From Clostridia bacterium (GTDB lineage: Bacteria; Bacillota; Clostridia; Clostridiales; Clostridiaceae), in assembly GCA_009930125.1 (NCBI GenBank), contig RZYZ01000003.1, positions 1 to 32,133 of the forward strand: DNA of 32,133 bases, read 5' to 3'. The notes under the pieces are model-generated. The model was not told where the DNA came from, searched no databases, and worked only from the letters and a program-made list of their open reading frames with translations. Below, piece by piece: positions 1 to 9,900 of this stretch (position 1 is the stretch's first letter; each line of letters begins with the position of its first letter). A program made the position numbers and the translations under genes.

Positions 1-367
1 GTCCAGTATGGTCCGTGCGTTCATGACACCAACCCCGACCAATTTCATCTTCTGGAATCCCATCATCTCCATTGGTGTGCGAATTCTCATTGGTGTGGTT
101 GCGGGGTATGTGTACAGGGCACTGAAAAACAGAAACTACGGGATTGCCGTATCCGCTGTTGCGGGATCGCTGACCAACACCATTGGTGTTCTTGGTCTTG
201 CCTACGTGTTCTATCTTTCCAGATATGCAGCAGGATTAGGCATCTCGGAAGCCGCAGCAACCACTTTTATTCTATCCATAGTGGGTACCAATGGCGTGCC
301 GGAAGCGATTATATCCGCGCTCATCACAGTGCCGGTAATAGCCGCCTACAGAAAAATGAAAAAATAG
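1..367 (+). CDS. Putative ECF transporter S component, 5'-truncated by the window edge
   Basis: Frame is open back to base 2; hydrophobic segments, motif RAFMTPTPTNFIFWNPIISIGVRILIGVVAGYVYRALK typical of ECF S-components; stop at 365-367. Confidence 0.6.
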   Translation, partial: SSMVRAFMTPTPTNFIFWNPIISIGVRILIGVVAGYVYRALKNRNYGIAVSAVAGSLTNTIGVLGLAYVFYLSRYAAGLGISEAAATTFILSIVGTNGVPEAIISALITVPVIAAYRKMKK

Positions 368-375
368 ATATACTA

Positions 376-405
376 AAAGGAGATGGTTACCCATCTCCTT
401 TGTTT
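376..405. terminator. Intrinsic (probably bidirectional) terminator
   Basis: AAAGGAGATGG-TTAC-CCATCTCCTTT perfect 11-bp stem between convergent genes. Confidence 0.8.
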
Positions 406-427
406 TATAGGTTATTTCAGCAGTTCA

Positions 428-1981
428 TCACAGTCTCTTATAGTCCACATGCTCTTCAAGAACTTCTTTGTCGCTGTATAGATAGTCTTCATCCAGCACC
501 AGGCTCGAATCTTTCTCCACCGGACTCTCATCTTCAGTCAGGAACAGCACGGAATAATCCAGGCTTAAATCCTTGAAGAATAGGATTCCGTGTTTCTTGT
601 CCTTGGCGATCTTCACAAACAGTTTGCCTGTATAGGTTTCACCAGGTTTTACGATTACTCTTCCAAGAGTGGTTCCATCTTCATGTTTTGCCATGATGTG
701 CACTGAGCGTTTGGCTATGTCAAACAGCTGAAGCTGCATGGGATTAAAGGAATAATCCTCACTTCCTCTGTTGTGGACGGTGACCTTGTATTCAACCAGT
801 TCCTCTTTTTCATCCACATCCGGTTTTTCCGGCATGATTTTTGCCTTGGCATTCTCAGCCAGATGTTTCATCTTGTCTTTAAGTCCTTCCGCATTTTCTT
901 CCACATCATCAATGATTTCCTGTGCGCCGAACGGCTCATCCACAAAGTTATCATTCTCCGGTTCAAATGCATCTTCATCATCAAAAGCCATGTCATTCTT
1001 CATGAATCCATCGGTTTTTTCTTCGATGTCATCAGCAGTGGATGCAACCTTGCTCTTGAGATCTTCGAATTTTTTCTTGGCTTCATCGGATTTGTCTCTG
1101 ATTTCCTCCTGAACCTCTTCCACGACTTCATTCACATCATTCTGCTTTTTGAACCCTTCGAGTTTTTCTTCCGCTTCGCTCTTCAGATCAGCCGCTTTAC
1201 GCTTCACATTAGGTGCGATTTCCTGGTCAACCTTAGACTTTGCAGCTTCGATCTTATCTTCAGCAAGATCCTTGATCTCTACATATTTGTCCTTTGCCTC
1301 CATGCTGCCAAGTTTTGTCTGAAGTTTACCCTCTTCGATTTTGGTGCGAAGCTTTTCTCTTACAGCTTCCGTCTTCTCCATAACCGCTTTCTTGAGATCC
1401 AGATCAGCTACAGGCTCACCATCCTCATCCGGGTTAAAAGTGAAGTCACTGGATGGATTGGATATATTCACGACAATATCATCAATCACAGCATTGGTTC
1501 CGGCCTTGTAGACCTTTTTAGGTGTCACTTTCATGGGCTCCATGAATCCGTCTGTTTCAGATTCGATTTCATCTAGATCAAGTTCTGCCCATCTGGTCAG
1601 CTTTTCGGAATACTCCTTCTTCAGATTCTCATTTTTGATCTTGTTCTTCTTGTACAGTGCATACGCTGCTGCAGCTGCCGCAACGACGGCTACACCTGCA
1701 ACGATCTTGCCGGTATTCTTCTTGCCGTTTCTGCTGTCCAGCTTATTACTCACTTCTTTGCTGCTGTTTTTCGCAAAGCTCACAGCATCTTCCTTTACGC
1801 TGTCTTTCTTCTCAAAGAGCTGCTGCGCACTCTGGCTTCCCTTGTCCATGATGTTTGCCAGGGATTCCTTCAGATCTGAAGTGGCATCTTTCACTTTCGG
1901 AATCATATCCTTCGCCATTCCTTCGCCTTTTTTCACTAGTTCTTCGCTCTTTTTTACCATTTTATCCATTTCAAATTTCAT
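428..1981 (-). CDS. Lys/Glu-rich helical protein with one TM-like segment (YtxH/apolipoprotein-like) and Ig-like (DUF4352-like) C-terminal domain
   Basis: Start moved to MKFEMDKMVKK (RBS AGGAGGG upstream) from the track's 2032. TM-like KIVAGVAVVAAAAAAYALYKK followed by long charged helical stretches; C-terminus VEYKVTVHNRGSEDYSFNPMQLQLFD. Confidence 0.65.
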   Translation of the reverse strand: MKFEMDKMVKKSEELVKKGEGMAKDMIPKVKDATSDLKESLANIMDKGSQSAQQLFEKKDSVKEDAVSFAKNSSKEVSNKLDSRNGKKNTGKIVAGVAVVAAAAAAYALYKKNKIKNENLKKEYSEKLTRWAELDLDEIESETDGFMEPMKVTPKKVYKAGTNAVIDDIVVNISNPSSDFTFNPDEDGEPVADLDLKKAVMEKTEAVREKLRTKIEEGKLQTKLGSMEAKDKYVEIKDLAEDKIEAAKSKVDQEIAPNVKRKAADLKSEAEEKLEGFKKQNDVNEVVEEVQEEIRDKSDEAKKKFEDLKSKVASTADDIEEKTDGFMKNDMAFDDEDAFEPENDNFVDEPFGAQEIIDDVEENAEGLKDKMKHLAENAKAKIMPEKPDVDEKEELVEYKVTVHNRGSEDYSFNPMQLQLFDIAKRSVHIMAKHEDGTTLGRVIVKPGETYTGKLFVKIAKDKKHGILFFKDLSLDYSVLFLTEDESPVEKDSSLVLDEDYLYSDKEVLEEHVDYKRL

Positions 1982-2313
1982 AGGATGTTCCCTCCTGTTT
2001 ATTGTAAATTCAGTCTTTAACCCATTATACATTCAATACTTTAAATATTCAGTAATCGATAGAATTGTTAATACACTTTTTACACCACGGTCACGGTTTA
2101 TCAGTTAAATAGCATATTATAGAGCTTTATATCCACTTTTATGTTTATTTATATCTTTAATTTGCAGGCACAACGAACCCTCTATGATTTGCTTTTACAC
2201 CATTCCATAGGATTGTTAATAGACTTTTATCAATTTAAACAGGCACTGATGATTATCATTTTTCTTTTTTTACCTTATAATGGTCATATAAGTAAACATT
2301 GGAGGTGTTTTTA

Positions 2314-3249
2314 ATGAAGTATATTCCATACATCCTCCTGGGTATTGTCATTTTAGCTATAGTGTATTTTCTTGCAGTGATTACTCGTTATGTAAACCGC
2401 ATCTTATACCCGAAAACGAAAACCTATGACATGGCCAAGGAGAAAATCCGAAAGCAGGGATATTTTCCCGAAGAATACATCGACTCCCTATCCTACGAAC
2501 CACTGAACCTGAAATCTCCCTATGGATACATGATCAATGGCAGACTCTATCCCAATGATTCCGACAAATATGTCATCATCGTCCATGGAATCACCATGAA
2601 CCTCTACGGAGCACTGAAATATCTGCCTTTCTTCTATAAGAAAGGGTTCAATGTTGTCGTATTCGATCTTAGAAACCATGGAGAAACCGGTGGGGACAAT
2701 ACCACCTATGGCTATTTTGAAAAGTGGGATCTGAAAACCGTAACAGATTACCTGTTCAAAAAATTCGGAGACGGCATCAGTGTAGGCCTTCATGGAGAGT
2801 CCATGGGCGGAACCATTTCCATGCTCAACATGGCCATGGACAAGCGAATCCGATATGGCATCATAGACTGCGCATTCTCAGACCTTCCTGAACTTCTGCT
2901 ATTGAAATTAAGACAGGACACGAGAGTCCACAGCAAAAAGCTCATCAATCTCGTGAACCTCTTCATCAAGATCAGAGCCGGATTCTCCATAGAAGATGTT
3001 TCCCCTCTGAAAGAACTTCCCACCATCAGCCAGCCGATTCTCTTCATTCACGGTGCAAAGGATGACTATGTGCCCGCTGCGATGACGAAAGCCATGTACT
3101 CCTTCAAAATGGATAAGAAGTTCATGTATATCGCTGAAGATGGCGAACATGGAACTTCCATGGCAACCTCTCCTGATGCATACGATGAAAAGGTCACAGA
3201 TTTTCTGAATGAAGTCTATCCCGATGAACATTTTAATATAGGACATTGA
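2314..3249 (+). CDS. Alpha/beta hydrolase (serine aminopeptidase-like), N-terminal membrane anchor
   Basis: RBS GGAGGTG before ATG at 2314; GLHGESMGG nucleophile elbow, HGxxxDDYVP and GEHG motifs; N-terminal hydrophobic helix. Confidence 0.9.
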   Translation: MKYIPYILLGIVILAIVYFLAVITRYVNRILYPKTKTYDMAKEKIRKQGYFPEEYIDSLSYEPLNLKSPYGYMINGRLYPNDSDKYVIIVHGITMNLYGALKYLPFFYKKGFNVVVFDLRNHGETGGDNTTYGYFEKWDLKTVTDYLFKKFGDGISVGLHGESMGGTISMLNMAMDKRIRYGIIDCAFSDLPELLLLKLRQDTRVHSKKLINLVNLFIKIRAGFSIEDVSPLKELPTISQPILFIHGAKDDYVPAAMTKAMYSFKMDKKFMYIAEDGEHGTSMATSPDAYDEKVTDFLNEVYPDEHFNIGH

Positions 3250-3263
3250 TATGATTCCTATGC

Positions 3264-3301
3264 AGGCAGGTCACACGTGACCTGCCTTTCTGCTGTTTTT
3301 T
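3264..3301 (+). terminator. Intrinsic terminator downstream of hydrolase
   Basis: AGGCAGGTCA-CACG-TGACCTGCCT stem, T-run follows shortly after. Confidence 0.8.
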
Positions 3302-3380
3302 TCTAGCGGATCGTCCTTGATTCACAGTACTTCTTCCCCTCTCTTCTTGATTTTAGACCAAAGGATGTCCATTTAGGGTA

Positions 3381-3432
3381 TTCACTTAGAACGGTTGTTC
3401 TGTTATAATTGCATTATAAAGAATGTATGTTC
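3381..3432 (+). promoter_or_regulatory. dinB promoter with LexA (SOS) box
   Basis: TTCACT (3381-3386), 17-bp spacer, TATAAT (3404-3409); GAACGGTTGTTC (3389-3400) matches Gram-positive LexA core GAACN4GTTC exactly; second site GAATGTATGTTC (3421-3432) has one mismatch. Confidence 0.75.
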
Positions 3433-3465
3433 TAATTTTGTTAAAGAAGTATAGGTGAATTTGAA

Positions 3466-4710
3466 ATGGAAAATATCATTTTTCATGTGGACGTGAACTC
3501 CGCTTATCTTTCCTGGAATGCCATCTGGGATCTTCAGCACGGGAAAACCCTGGATCTTCGAACGGTACCTTCCATTGTGGGAGGCGACCCGGAAAGCCGT
3601 CACGGAATCGTCCTCGCAAAATCCATTCCCAGCAAGAAATATGGCATCAAGACCGGAGAAACCCTTTTTTCAGCCCTCATGAAGTGTCCCGAGCTGAAAA
3701 TCGTTCCACCCAGATACAGTATGTATCTGAAAGCCAGTGATGCTATGGTGGAAATTCTGCGTGAATATTCCCCGCTCATAGAGCGCTATTCCATCGACGA
3801 GTGCTTTCTGGATATGAGACACCTGACAAGAGAAAACGCCGTAGAGACTGCCCTGTCCCTGAAAAACAGGATCCATGAGGAACTGGGCTTCACTGTCAAT
3901 GTGGGGATTTCCACAGGGAAGCTTCTGGCAAAGATGGCCTCCGACTTCAAAAAGCCCGATCAGGTTCATACCCTCTATCAGGAAGAGGTCCCGAAGAAAA
4001 TGTGGCCCCTGCCCGTTCAGGACATGTTTATGGTCGGCTCCCGTACCACGGAAAAACTGAAGAAAATGAATATCACAACCATAGGAGATCTGGCCAAAGC
4101 GGATCCCAGGTTTCTTCATGAGAAATTCAAGAAGTATGGTTATATGATTTCCTGCTACGCCCGAGGAATAGACTCTGCCACTGTGAAGAATGAGGGTACC
4201 GTGGAAATGAAGGGAATGGGAAATTCCACGACCCTCCCCTTTGATTTCACGGATCGGATTTCCTGTCACAATGTGCTCCTCTCCATAGGAGAAACACTGG
4301 TCCCCAGACTGAGAGAAGCCGGAAAGCTTGTGAAAACCGTATCCATTCATATTCGCAGCAGTGATTTCACTTCTTTCTCCATGCAGAAGACCCTCCCCTT
4401 CGCCTCGGATTCCACCAGTCTGCTCATGGCTGCAGCCTGTGAACTGTTTGATGAAATCTGGAACGAAGAGCCGGTCAGGCATCTGGGGATCTCTTTCTCC
4501 CAGCTGAAGGAGAAGGACATCCAGCAGCTTTCTTTCTTTAAAGACAGCCGGGCTGAGAAAATGAATCGCATGGATCAGGTCATTGATATGGTGAGAAAGA
4601 ATTTCGGCGATGATTCCCTCATACGAGCCACCTTCATCAATTCTCCAGTCAAAGCGTTTTCTGGAGGCGTGGTGGAAAAAGACTATATTTTCATGAACAG
4701 TCACTTATGA
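3466..4710 (+). CDS. dinB: Y-family DNA polymerase IV
   Basis: HVDVNSAYLSW, ERYSIDECFLDM catalytic motif, GISTGKLLAKMASDFKKPD; 414 aa. Confidence 0.93.
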   Translation: MENIIFHVDVNSAYLSWNAIWDLQHGKTLDLRTVPSIVGGDPESRHGIVLAKSIPSKKYGIKTGETLFSALMKCPELKIVPPRYSMYLKASDAMVEILREYSPLIERYSIDECFLDMRHLTRENAVETALSLKNRIHEELGFTVNVGISTGKLLAKMASDFKKPDQVHTLYQEEVPKKMWPLPVQDMFMVGSRTTEKLKKMNITTIGDLAKADPRFLHEKFKKYGYMISCYARGIDSATVKNEGTVEMKGMGNSTTLPFDFTDRISCHNVLLSIGETLVPRLREAGKLVKTVSIHIRSSDFTSFSMQKTLPFASDSTSLLMAAACELFDEIWNEEPVRHLGISFSQLKEKDIQQLSFFKDSRAEKMNRMDQVIDMVRKNFGDDSLIRATFINSPVKAFSGGVVEKDYIFMNSHL

Positions 4711-4723
4711 GGAGGGAAACGGG

Positions 4724-4987
4724 ATGAAAGTACTGGCCAAACCCATAGAAATGATAGCCTGGTTTGATTTCAAGGGCCTGATCCACCCGATCCGATTCAG
4801 GCTCATCGATGAGGATGGGAAATACAGAACCATTTCCATCAAAAGCATCCAGGCACGGAAAAAGGAAAAGCTTGCAGGGAATCTGATGCAGGTTTTCCTC
4901 TGCCGAGGAATCGTCAACGAAAAGGAAGTGCTTTTTGAACTGAAGTATGAGAAAGACACGGACCAGTGGACACTATTCAAAATGTGA
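4724..4987 (+). CDS. Conserved-type hypothetical small protein in dinB operon
   Basis: RBS GGAGGG 13 bp after dinB stop, 87 aa intact ORF, same strand. Confidence 0.75.
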   Translation: MKVLAKPIEMIAWFDFKGLIHPIRFRLIDEDGKYRTISIKSIQARKKEKLAGNLMQVFLCRGIVNEKEVLFELKYEKDTDQWTLFKM

Positions 4988-5009
4988 AAAGAGGAATCCG
5001 GCCCATAAG

Positions 5010-5042
5010 AAAAGACTGTCATCAAAGGTGACAGTCTTTTCA
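5010..5042. terminator. Intrinsic bidirectional terminator
   Basis: AAAAGACTGTCA-TCAAAGG-TGACAGTCTTTT, 12-bp perfect stem between convergent genes. Confidence 0.85.
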
Positions 5043-5067
5043 GGTTCATTCAATATTCTACTGGATA

Positions 5068-6753
5068 TTATCTGACCACAATGGCATGATTTCTTATGTT
5101 ATAGGAATAAGCAAAACTTGGAATATCAACCCAGTATTCTCTTCTTCCATTCCATGACCATGGATCCGTTATTTTCAGCTTATTGGCTTCCGAATCATAT
5201 CCTGTGACCAGAACGGCATGATTGTTTCTCAGAAGAGACTGAATCTGCCCTTCCACATTGTACTTCACATAGACAGGCGCCTCTCTTCTCACGGTAAGAT
5301 AGACAACCACAGGGTTATCCGCGAGGATTTCTTTTTTGATGTCTTCCACCGTACTTCCACTGAAGTTCACGGTTCTTCCAGCGCCATAGGTGTTGCTGTA
5401 ATCTGTCAGTGCCTGAGGATAGATCGTCGTTCTTAAACTCAGGTCCTGTTTGTAGGGAGATCCCACAAATCCCTTGGCAGGGTTGGAGGAATGCTTTGGC
5501 ATCGCATCCAGGAACTGTCTGTAGGATACATCTCTGGCAATCCCTTTATACTGAAGTGCCATGAGAAGCGCAGTGGCTTCACACCCGACGGGTGCATAGA
5601 CAGGACTCAGCTGGCTGTGATAGGGAACGGTTATGCTCTTGTAGACTCCATTGACTTCCGTCAGATAATCTCCGGATGCCCAGCCTGTTTTTCCGTTGTA
5701 GACGATATTGTTCCATTTTCCTTCTGATCCGATGACTTCCACCACTGCACCCTGAGGAAGAACAAGCATGGATGCAAAGCTCGTGCCTGCACCTGCTCTC
5801 ATATGAAGGGCATGGGTGGTCTTCTTCTGTACCAGAGTCGGTGCTGGTGCTGGCTCTGATACAGGAGGTTCCTCAGTTTCAGCTGGAGGTGGTGCAGGAG
5901 TGTCTACCACTGGAGGTGCCTCTGGTTCCGTCACAGGAGCAGCTTTGATAAGCTTCAGATACTTCCCGGAAGCCCACCCGGTTTTGCCCTGATAAGTCAC
6001 CTTTTTCCATTCTCCATCCTCAACCAGTGTCACAGATGCGCCCTTGGGCATAACCATGACAGACGCATAGGTTTTCGCTGGTCCGGTTCTCATGTACAGA
6101 TTTCCAGTAGTCTCATAAATCGCCCCACCGACTGCAGGATCTGTTGCTGCTGGAGGCGCTTCTGAGGGCGGATCCACCGGCTGGCTTACGCTGACCTGGG
6201 TGAGATATTTCCCGGATGCCCATCCGGTTTTCCCGTTATAAGTGATTTTCTTCCATGCACCACCATCTTCAACGAGCGTCACCGTGGCGCCCTTGGGCAT
6301 GACAAGGATGGCCTTGTTGCTGGTTCCGGCTCCAGTTCTCATATAGAGATTCGCTGTAGTTTTCATGGTGGTTGCAGCAGGTGTGGACGGTGTCACCGGT
6401 GCCGGTGCAGGATCCACTGGTGCTGGCGCTGGTGCTGATGGAGCCTCCGCTCCAGGATTCTGCGCAGGATTGATCCATACGCCTGGTGCATTGACAGCTC
6501 TTGATATGTTGATCATTCCGTTATGAATCTTATAAACATAATAATTGCCTGGCTGATAGGTGGTTACGGAATTGATTTTTCTGGCTGCATTGACGCTGTC
6601 CATATAACCTGGAATTTTTTCCGAAACAGAATAAGTGCTGCCCACATCAGGTAGCGGATTGGCAAATACCGTGAAGGATGATGTGCTCATGGTTCCAACC
6701 AGAATGGTTGCACTGATTGCTGCAGTCAATTTTTTAGACATGGTTTTCTTCAA
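5068..6753 (-). CDS. Secreted protein: three bacterial SH3 domains plus C39-like cysteine peptidase domain
   Basis: Signal peptide MKKTMSKKLTAAISATILVGTMSTSSFTVFA; three NLYMRTGxG...GKTGWASGKYL repeats separated by Pro/Ala-rich linkers; C-terminal PVGCEATALLMAL, NNHAVLVTGYD and DPW motifs. Confidence 0.9.
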   Translation of the reverse strand: MKKTMSKKLTAAISATILVGTMSTSSFTVFANPLPDVGSTYSVSEKIPGYMDSVNAARKINSVTTYQPGNYYVYKIHNGMINISRAVNAPGVWINPAQNPGAEAPSAPAPAPVDPAPAPVTPSTPAATTMKTTANLYMRTGAGTSNKAILVMPKGATVTLVEDGGAWKKITYNGKTGWASGKYLTQVSVSQPVDPPSEAPPAATDPAVGGAIYETTGNLYMRTGPAKTYASVMVMPKGASVTLVEDGEWKKVTYQGKTGWASGKYLKLIKAAPVTEPEAPPVVDTPAPPPAETEEPPVSEPAPAPTLVQKKTTHALHMRAGAGTSFASMLVLPQGAVVEVIGSEGKWNNIVYNGKTGWASGDYLTEVNGVYKSITVPYHSQLSPVYAPVGCEATALLMALQYKGIARDVSYRQFLDAMPKHSSNPAKGFVGSPYKQDLSLRTTIYPQALTDYSNTYGAGRTVNFSGSTVEDIKKEILADNPVVVYLTVRREAPVYVKYNVEGQIQSLLRNNHAVLVTGYDSEANKLKITDPWSWNGRREYWVDIPSFAYSYNIRNHAIVVR

Positions 6754-6786
6754 TTGAATTCCCCATTTTTCACAATCTATTGCGTG

Positions 6787-6823
6787 ATCGTTTATACGTA
6801 AACGATTTCATGAAATAATTATA
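6787..6823 (-). promoter_or_regulatory. Promoter -10 with adjacent operator-like dyad
   Basis: Minus-strand TATAAT at 6823-6818; ATCGTTTA-TACG-TAAACGAT dyad at 6787-6806 just downstream. Confidence 0.45.
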
Positions 6824-6912
6824 TCATAGAAACTCTATACTGTACTATGAGTTTACCGGTATGATATGTAAAAATTGTTATAATTGCTATAGTAGGATTC
6901 AATATAAATTGA

Positions 6913-6942
6913 AAGGACTGTCATTGCTGACAGTCCTTCCTT
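6913..6942 (-). terminator. Terminator of nifJ
   Basis: AAGGACTGTCA-TTGC-TGACAGTCCTT perfect 11-bp stem just downstream of the nifJ stop. Confidence 0.75.
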
Positions 6943-6967
6943 TCTATTTCTGATATTCAGTTGATTC

Positions 6968-9900
6968 CTATTCTTCGGTCTTTGCAGCTGAATAGTCATA
7001 AGATGCAAGTCTCTTGTAGTTATCAAGTCTTTCCATAGCATCCTTTTCTGTCTTTGCAAACAGTTCTTCAGCAACATCTGGATATGCCTTGCTGAGTGAA
7101 GCGTATCTGACTTCACTGTCAAGGAATTCTCTGAAGCTTCTTGTTGGTTCCTTAGAATCAAGTGTGAATGGGTTCTTACCCTGCTCCTTAAGAGTTGGGT
7201 TGTATCTGTACAGCTGCCAGTATCCAGCTTCAACAGCTCTCTTGGTCTGTTCCTGGCTGAAGCCCATACCAAGTTTAAGTCCCTGGTTGATACATGGAGC
7301 GTATGCGATAACAAGTGATGGACCATCATAAGCTTCTGCTTCTGTCAGTGCCTTCATGGTCTGGTTCTTATCAGCACCCATACCAATCTGTGCTACATAT
7401 ACATAGCCATAGCTCATTGCCATCATACCAAGGTCCTTCTTCTTTGTTCTCTTACCAGCAGCAGCAAACTTAGCGATTGCAGCAGTTGGTGTAGCCTTGG
7501 ATGACTGTCCTCCAGTGTTGGAGTAAACTTCTGTATCCATGACAAGAACGTTGATGTTTTCTCCAGTAGCAAGAACGTGGTCAAGTCCACCGTAACCGAT
7601 GTCGTATGCCCATCCGTCTCCACCGAAGATCCACTGGCTCTTCTTGGTCAGGAAGTCTCTTTCATTATACAGTTCCTTCGCTTCAGCAAGATCGGAATCC
7701 TTAAGAAGTGGAAGAAGTGCAGCTCTTGCAGCCTTGGATTCTTCACCCTTATCGAAGTTTTCGATCCAGTTCTGTGTAGCAGCCTTCAGCTCTTCTGAAG
7801 CATCAGCATTTGCTACCAGTCTTTCAGCGATTGGAAGTAGTTTTTCTCTATGTGTCTTATGTCCAAGGTAGATACCAAGACCGAATTCAGCATTATCTTC
7901 AAATAATGAGTTCGCCCAGGCTGGACCCTGTCCAAGATGGTTTGTTGTGTAAACGGATGCTGGTGCTGAACCACCCCAGATGGATGAACATCCGGTAGCG
8001 TTGGCAATCATCATTCTGTCACCAAATAGCTGTGTTACAAGCTTAGCATATGGAGTTTCTCCACATCCTGCGCAAGCACCTGAGAACTCAAGTAGTGGCT
8101 GCTCGAACTGGCTGCCCTTCAGTGTGTTCTTGTTCATTGGATTCAGCTTGGCTGTCAGAGACATTGCATATTCCCAGTTCTCTGTTTCGTGCATCTGTGT
8201 TTCGATTGGCTTCATGACAAGCGCCTTCTTAGGTGCTGGACATACCTGAGCACAGTTTCCGCAACCTGTACAGTCAAGAACAGAAACCTGAATCTTGTAC
8301 TGAAGATCTGCGAACGCCTTACCGCCCATAGCCTTCTTCGCTTCGAATCCTTCTGGTGCATTGGCCATTTCTTCTTCATTGACAAGGAATGGTCTGATTA
8401 CAGCATGAGGACAAACATAGGAACACTGGTTACACTGAATACAGTTTTCAATATTCCACTCTGGAACGTTGACAGCGATTCCTCTCTTTTCGAATGCGGA
8501 TGTTCCCATTGGGAATGTACCGTCTTCTCTTCCTAGGAATGCGGATACTGGGAGTGAATCCCCTTCCTGAGCATTCATTGGTTCAAGGATGTTTCTGATG
8601 AAATCTGGAACAGATTTCTTTTCAGCAGCTTCGTCTGAAGCGGAAGCCCAGTCAGCTGGAACATCAATCTTCACAAGTGCGTTTACGCCTCTTTCGATGG
8701 CTTCGAAGTTCATGTTGACGACCTTCTCACCCTTCTTACCGTAGGATTTCACAACGGAATCCTTCAGGTGCTTGATGGCATCTTCCACAGGGATGATGTT
8801 GGCAAGCTTGAAGAAAGCGGACTGCATGATCATGTTGATTCTTGTTCCAAGACCGATTTCTGTAGCAAGTGACTGTGCGTCAAGTGTGTAGAACTTGATG
8901 TTCTTCTTGGCGATGGCATTCTTCATTCTTGCTGGAAGATGCGTATTCAGTTCATCCGCATTCCATGGGCAGTTCAGAAGGAATGATCCATTCTCTTTCA
9001 GTCCCTTGGTCATATCGTATTTATTCACATAGGATGGGTTATGACATGCAACGAAATCTGGGTTCTGAATCAGGTAAGGGCTCTTGATCTTGTTCTTACC
9101 GAATCTCAGATGGGATACTGTGATACCACCGGATTTCTTGGAGTCATAGGAGAAGTATCCCTGAGCATACATGTCTGTGTTGTCACCGATGATCTTGATT
9201 GCAGACTTGTTGGCACCAACTGTACCGTCTGATCCAAGTCCCCAGAACTGGCACTGTACGGTACCTTCTGAAGTTGTATCGATTTCTTCATGTTTTGCAA
9301 GGGAAGTGTAGGTAACGTCATCTTCGATACCGATGGTGAAGCCGTTCTTCACTTCATTGTACTTCAGGTTTTCAAACACTGCCAGGATCTGTCCTGGTGT
9401 AACGTCCTTGGAGCCTAATCCGTATCTTCCGCCTACGATGACAGGTCTTACATCTGATTCGTAGTATGCGTTTCTTACATCCTGGTATAGTGGTTCTCCA
9501 GCTGAACCTGGTTCCTTTGTTCTGTCAAGAACAGCGATCTTCTTCACTGTCTTTGGTACAGCATTCAGGAAGTGCTTCATGGAGAATGGTCTGTAAAGAT
9601 GAACATTGACAAGGCCGACTTTCTCGCCCTTCTTTGTCAGGTGATCGATGACTTCAGATGCGGTGTCGCATACTGAACCCATAGCGATGATCACATGCTC
9701 AGCATCTTCTGCTCCGTGATAGTTGAACAGCTGATAGTCTCTTCCAGTAAGCTTGTTGATTTCTTCCATGTATCCTTCAACGATTTCTGGAACAGCCATG
9801 TAATATCTGTTGGCAGCTTCTCTTCCCTGGAAATAGATGTCAGGGTTCTGAGCAGTACCTCTTGTTACAGGTCTTTCTGAGTTTAAGGATCTGTTTCTGA

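Noticed and set aside
773-1576. 267-aa and overlapping ORFs antisense to the helical protein
   Set aside because: Phe/Leu/Ser-rich shadow of Lys/Glu codons on the other strand.
3670-4704. 344-aa ORF antisense to dinB
   Set aside because: Overlaps a clear DinB coding sequence; composition (His/Gly/Phe-rich) is typical of shadow ORFs; no RBS or motif.
5010-6938. Similar GACTGTCA...TGACAGTC stems at both ends of the SH3/C39 gene as possible mobile-element inverted repeats
   Set aside because: Both are sensible gene terminators, similarity is confined to the stem, and there is no transposase or target duplication.
6853-7329. 158-aa minus-strand ORF over the nifJ 3' end
   Set aside because: Out-of-frame overlap with the conserved PFOR C-terminus and crosses its terminator.
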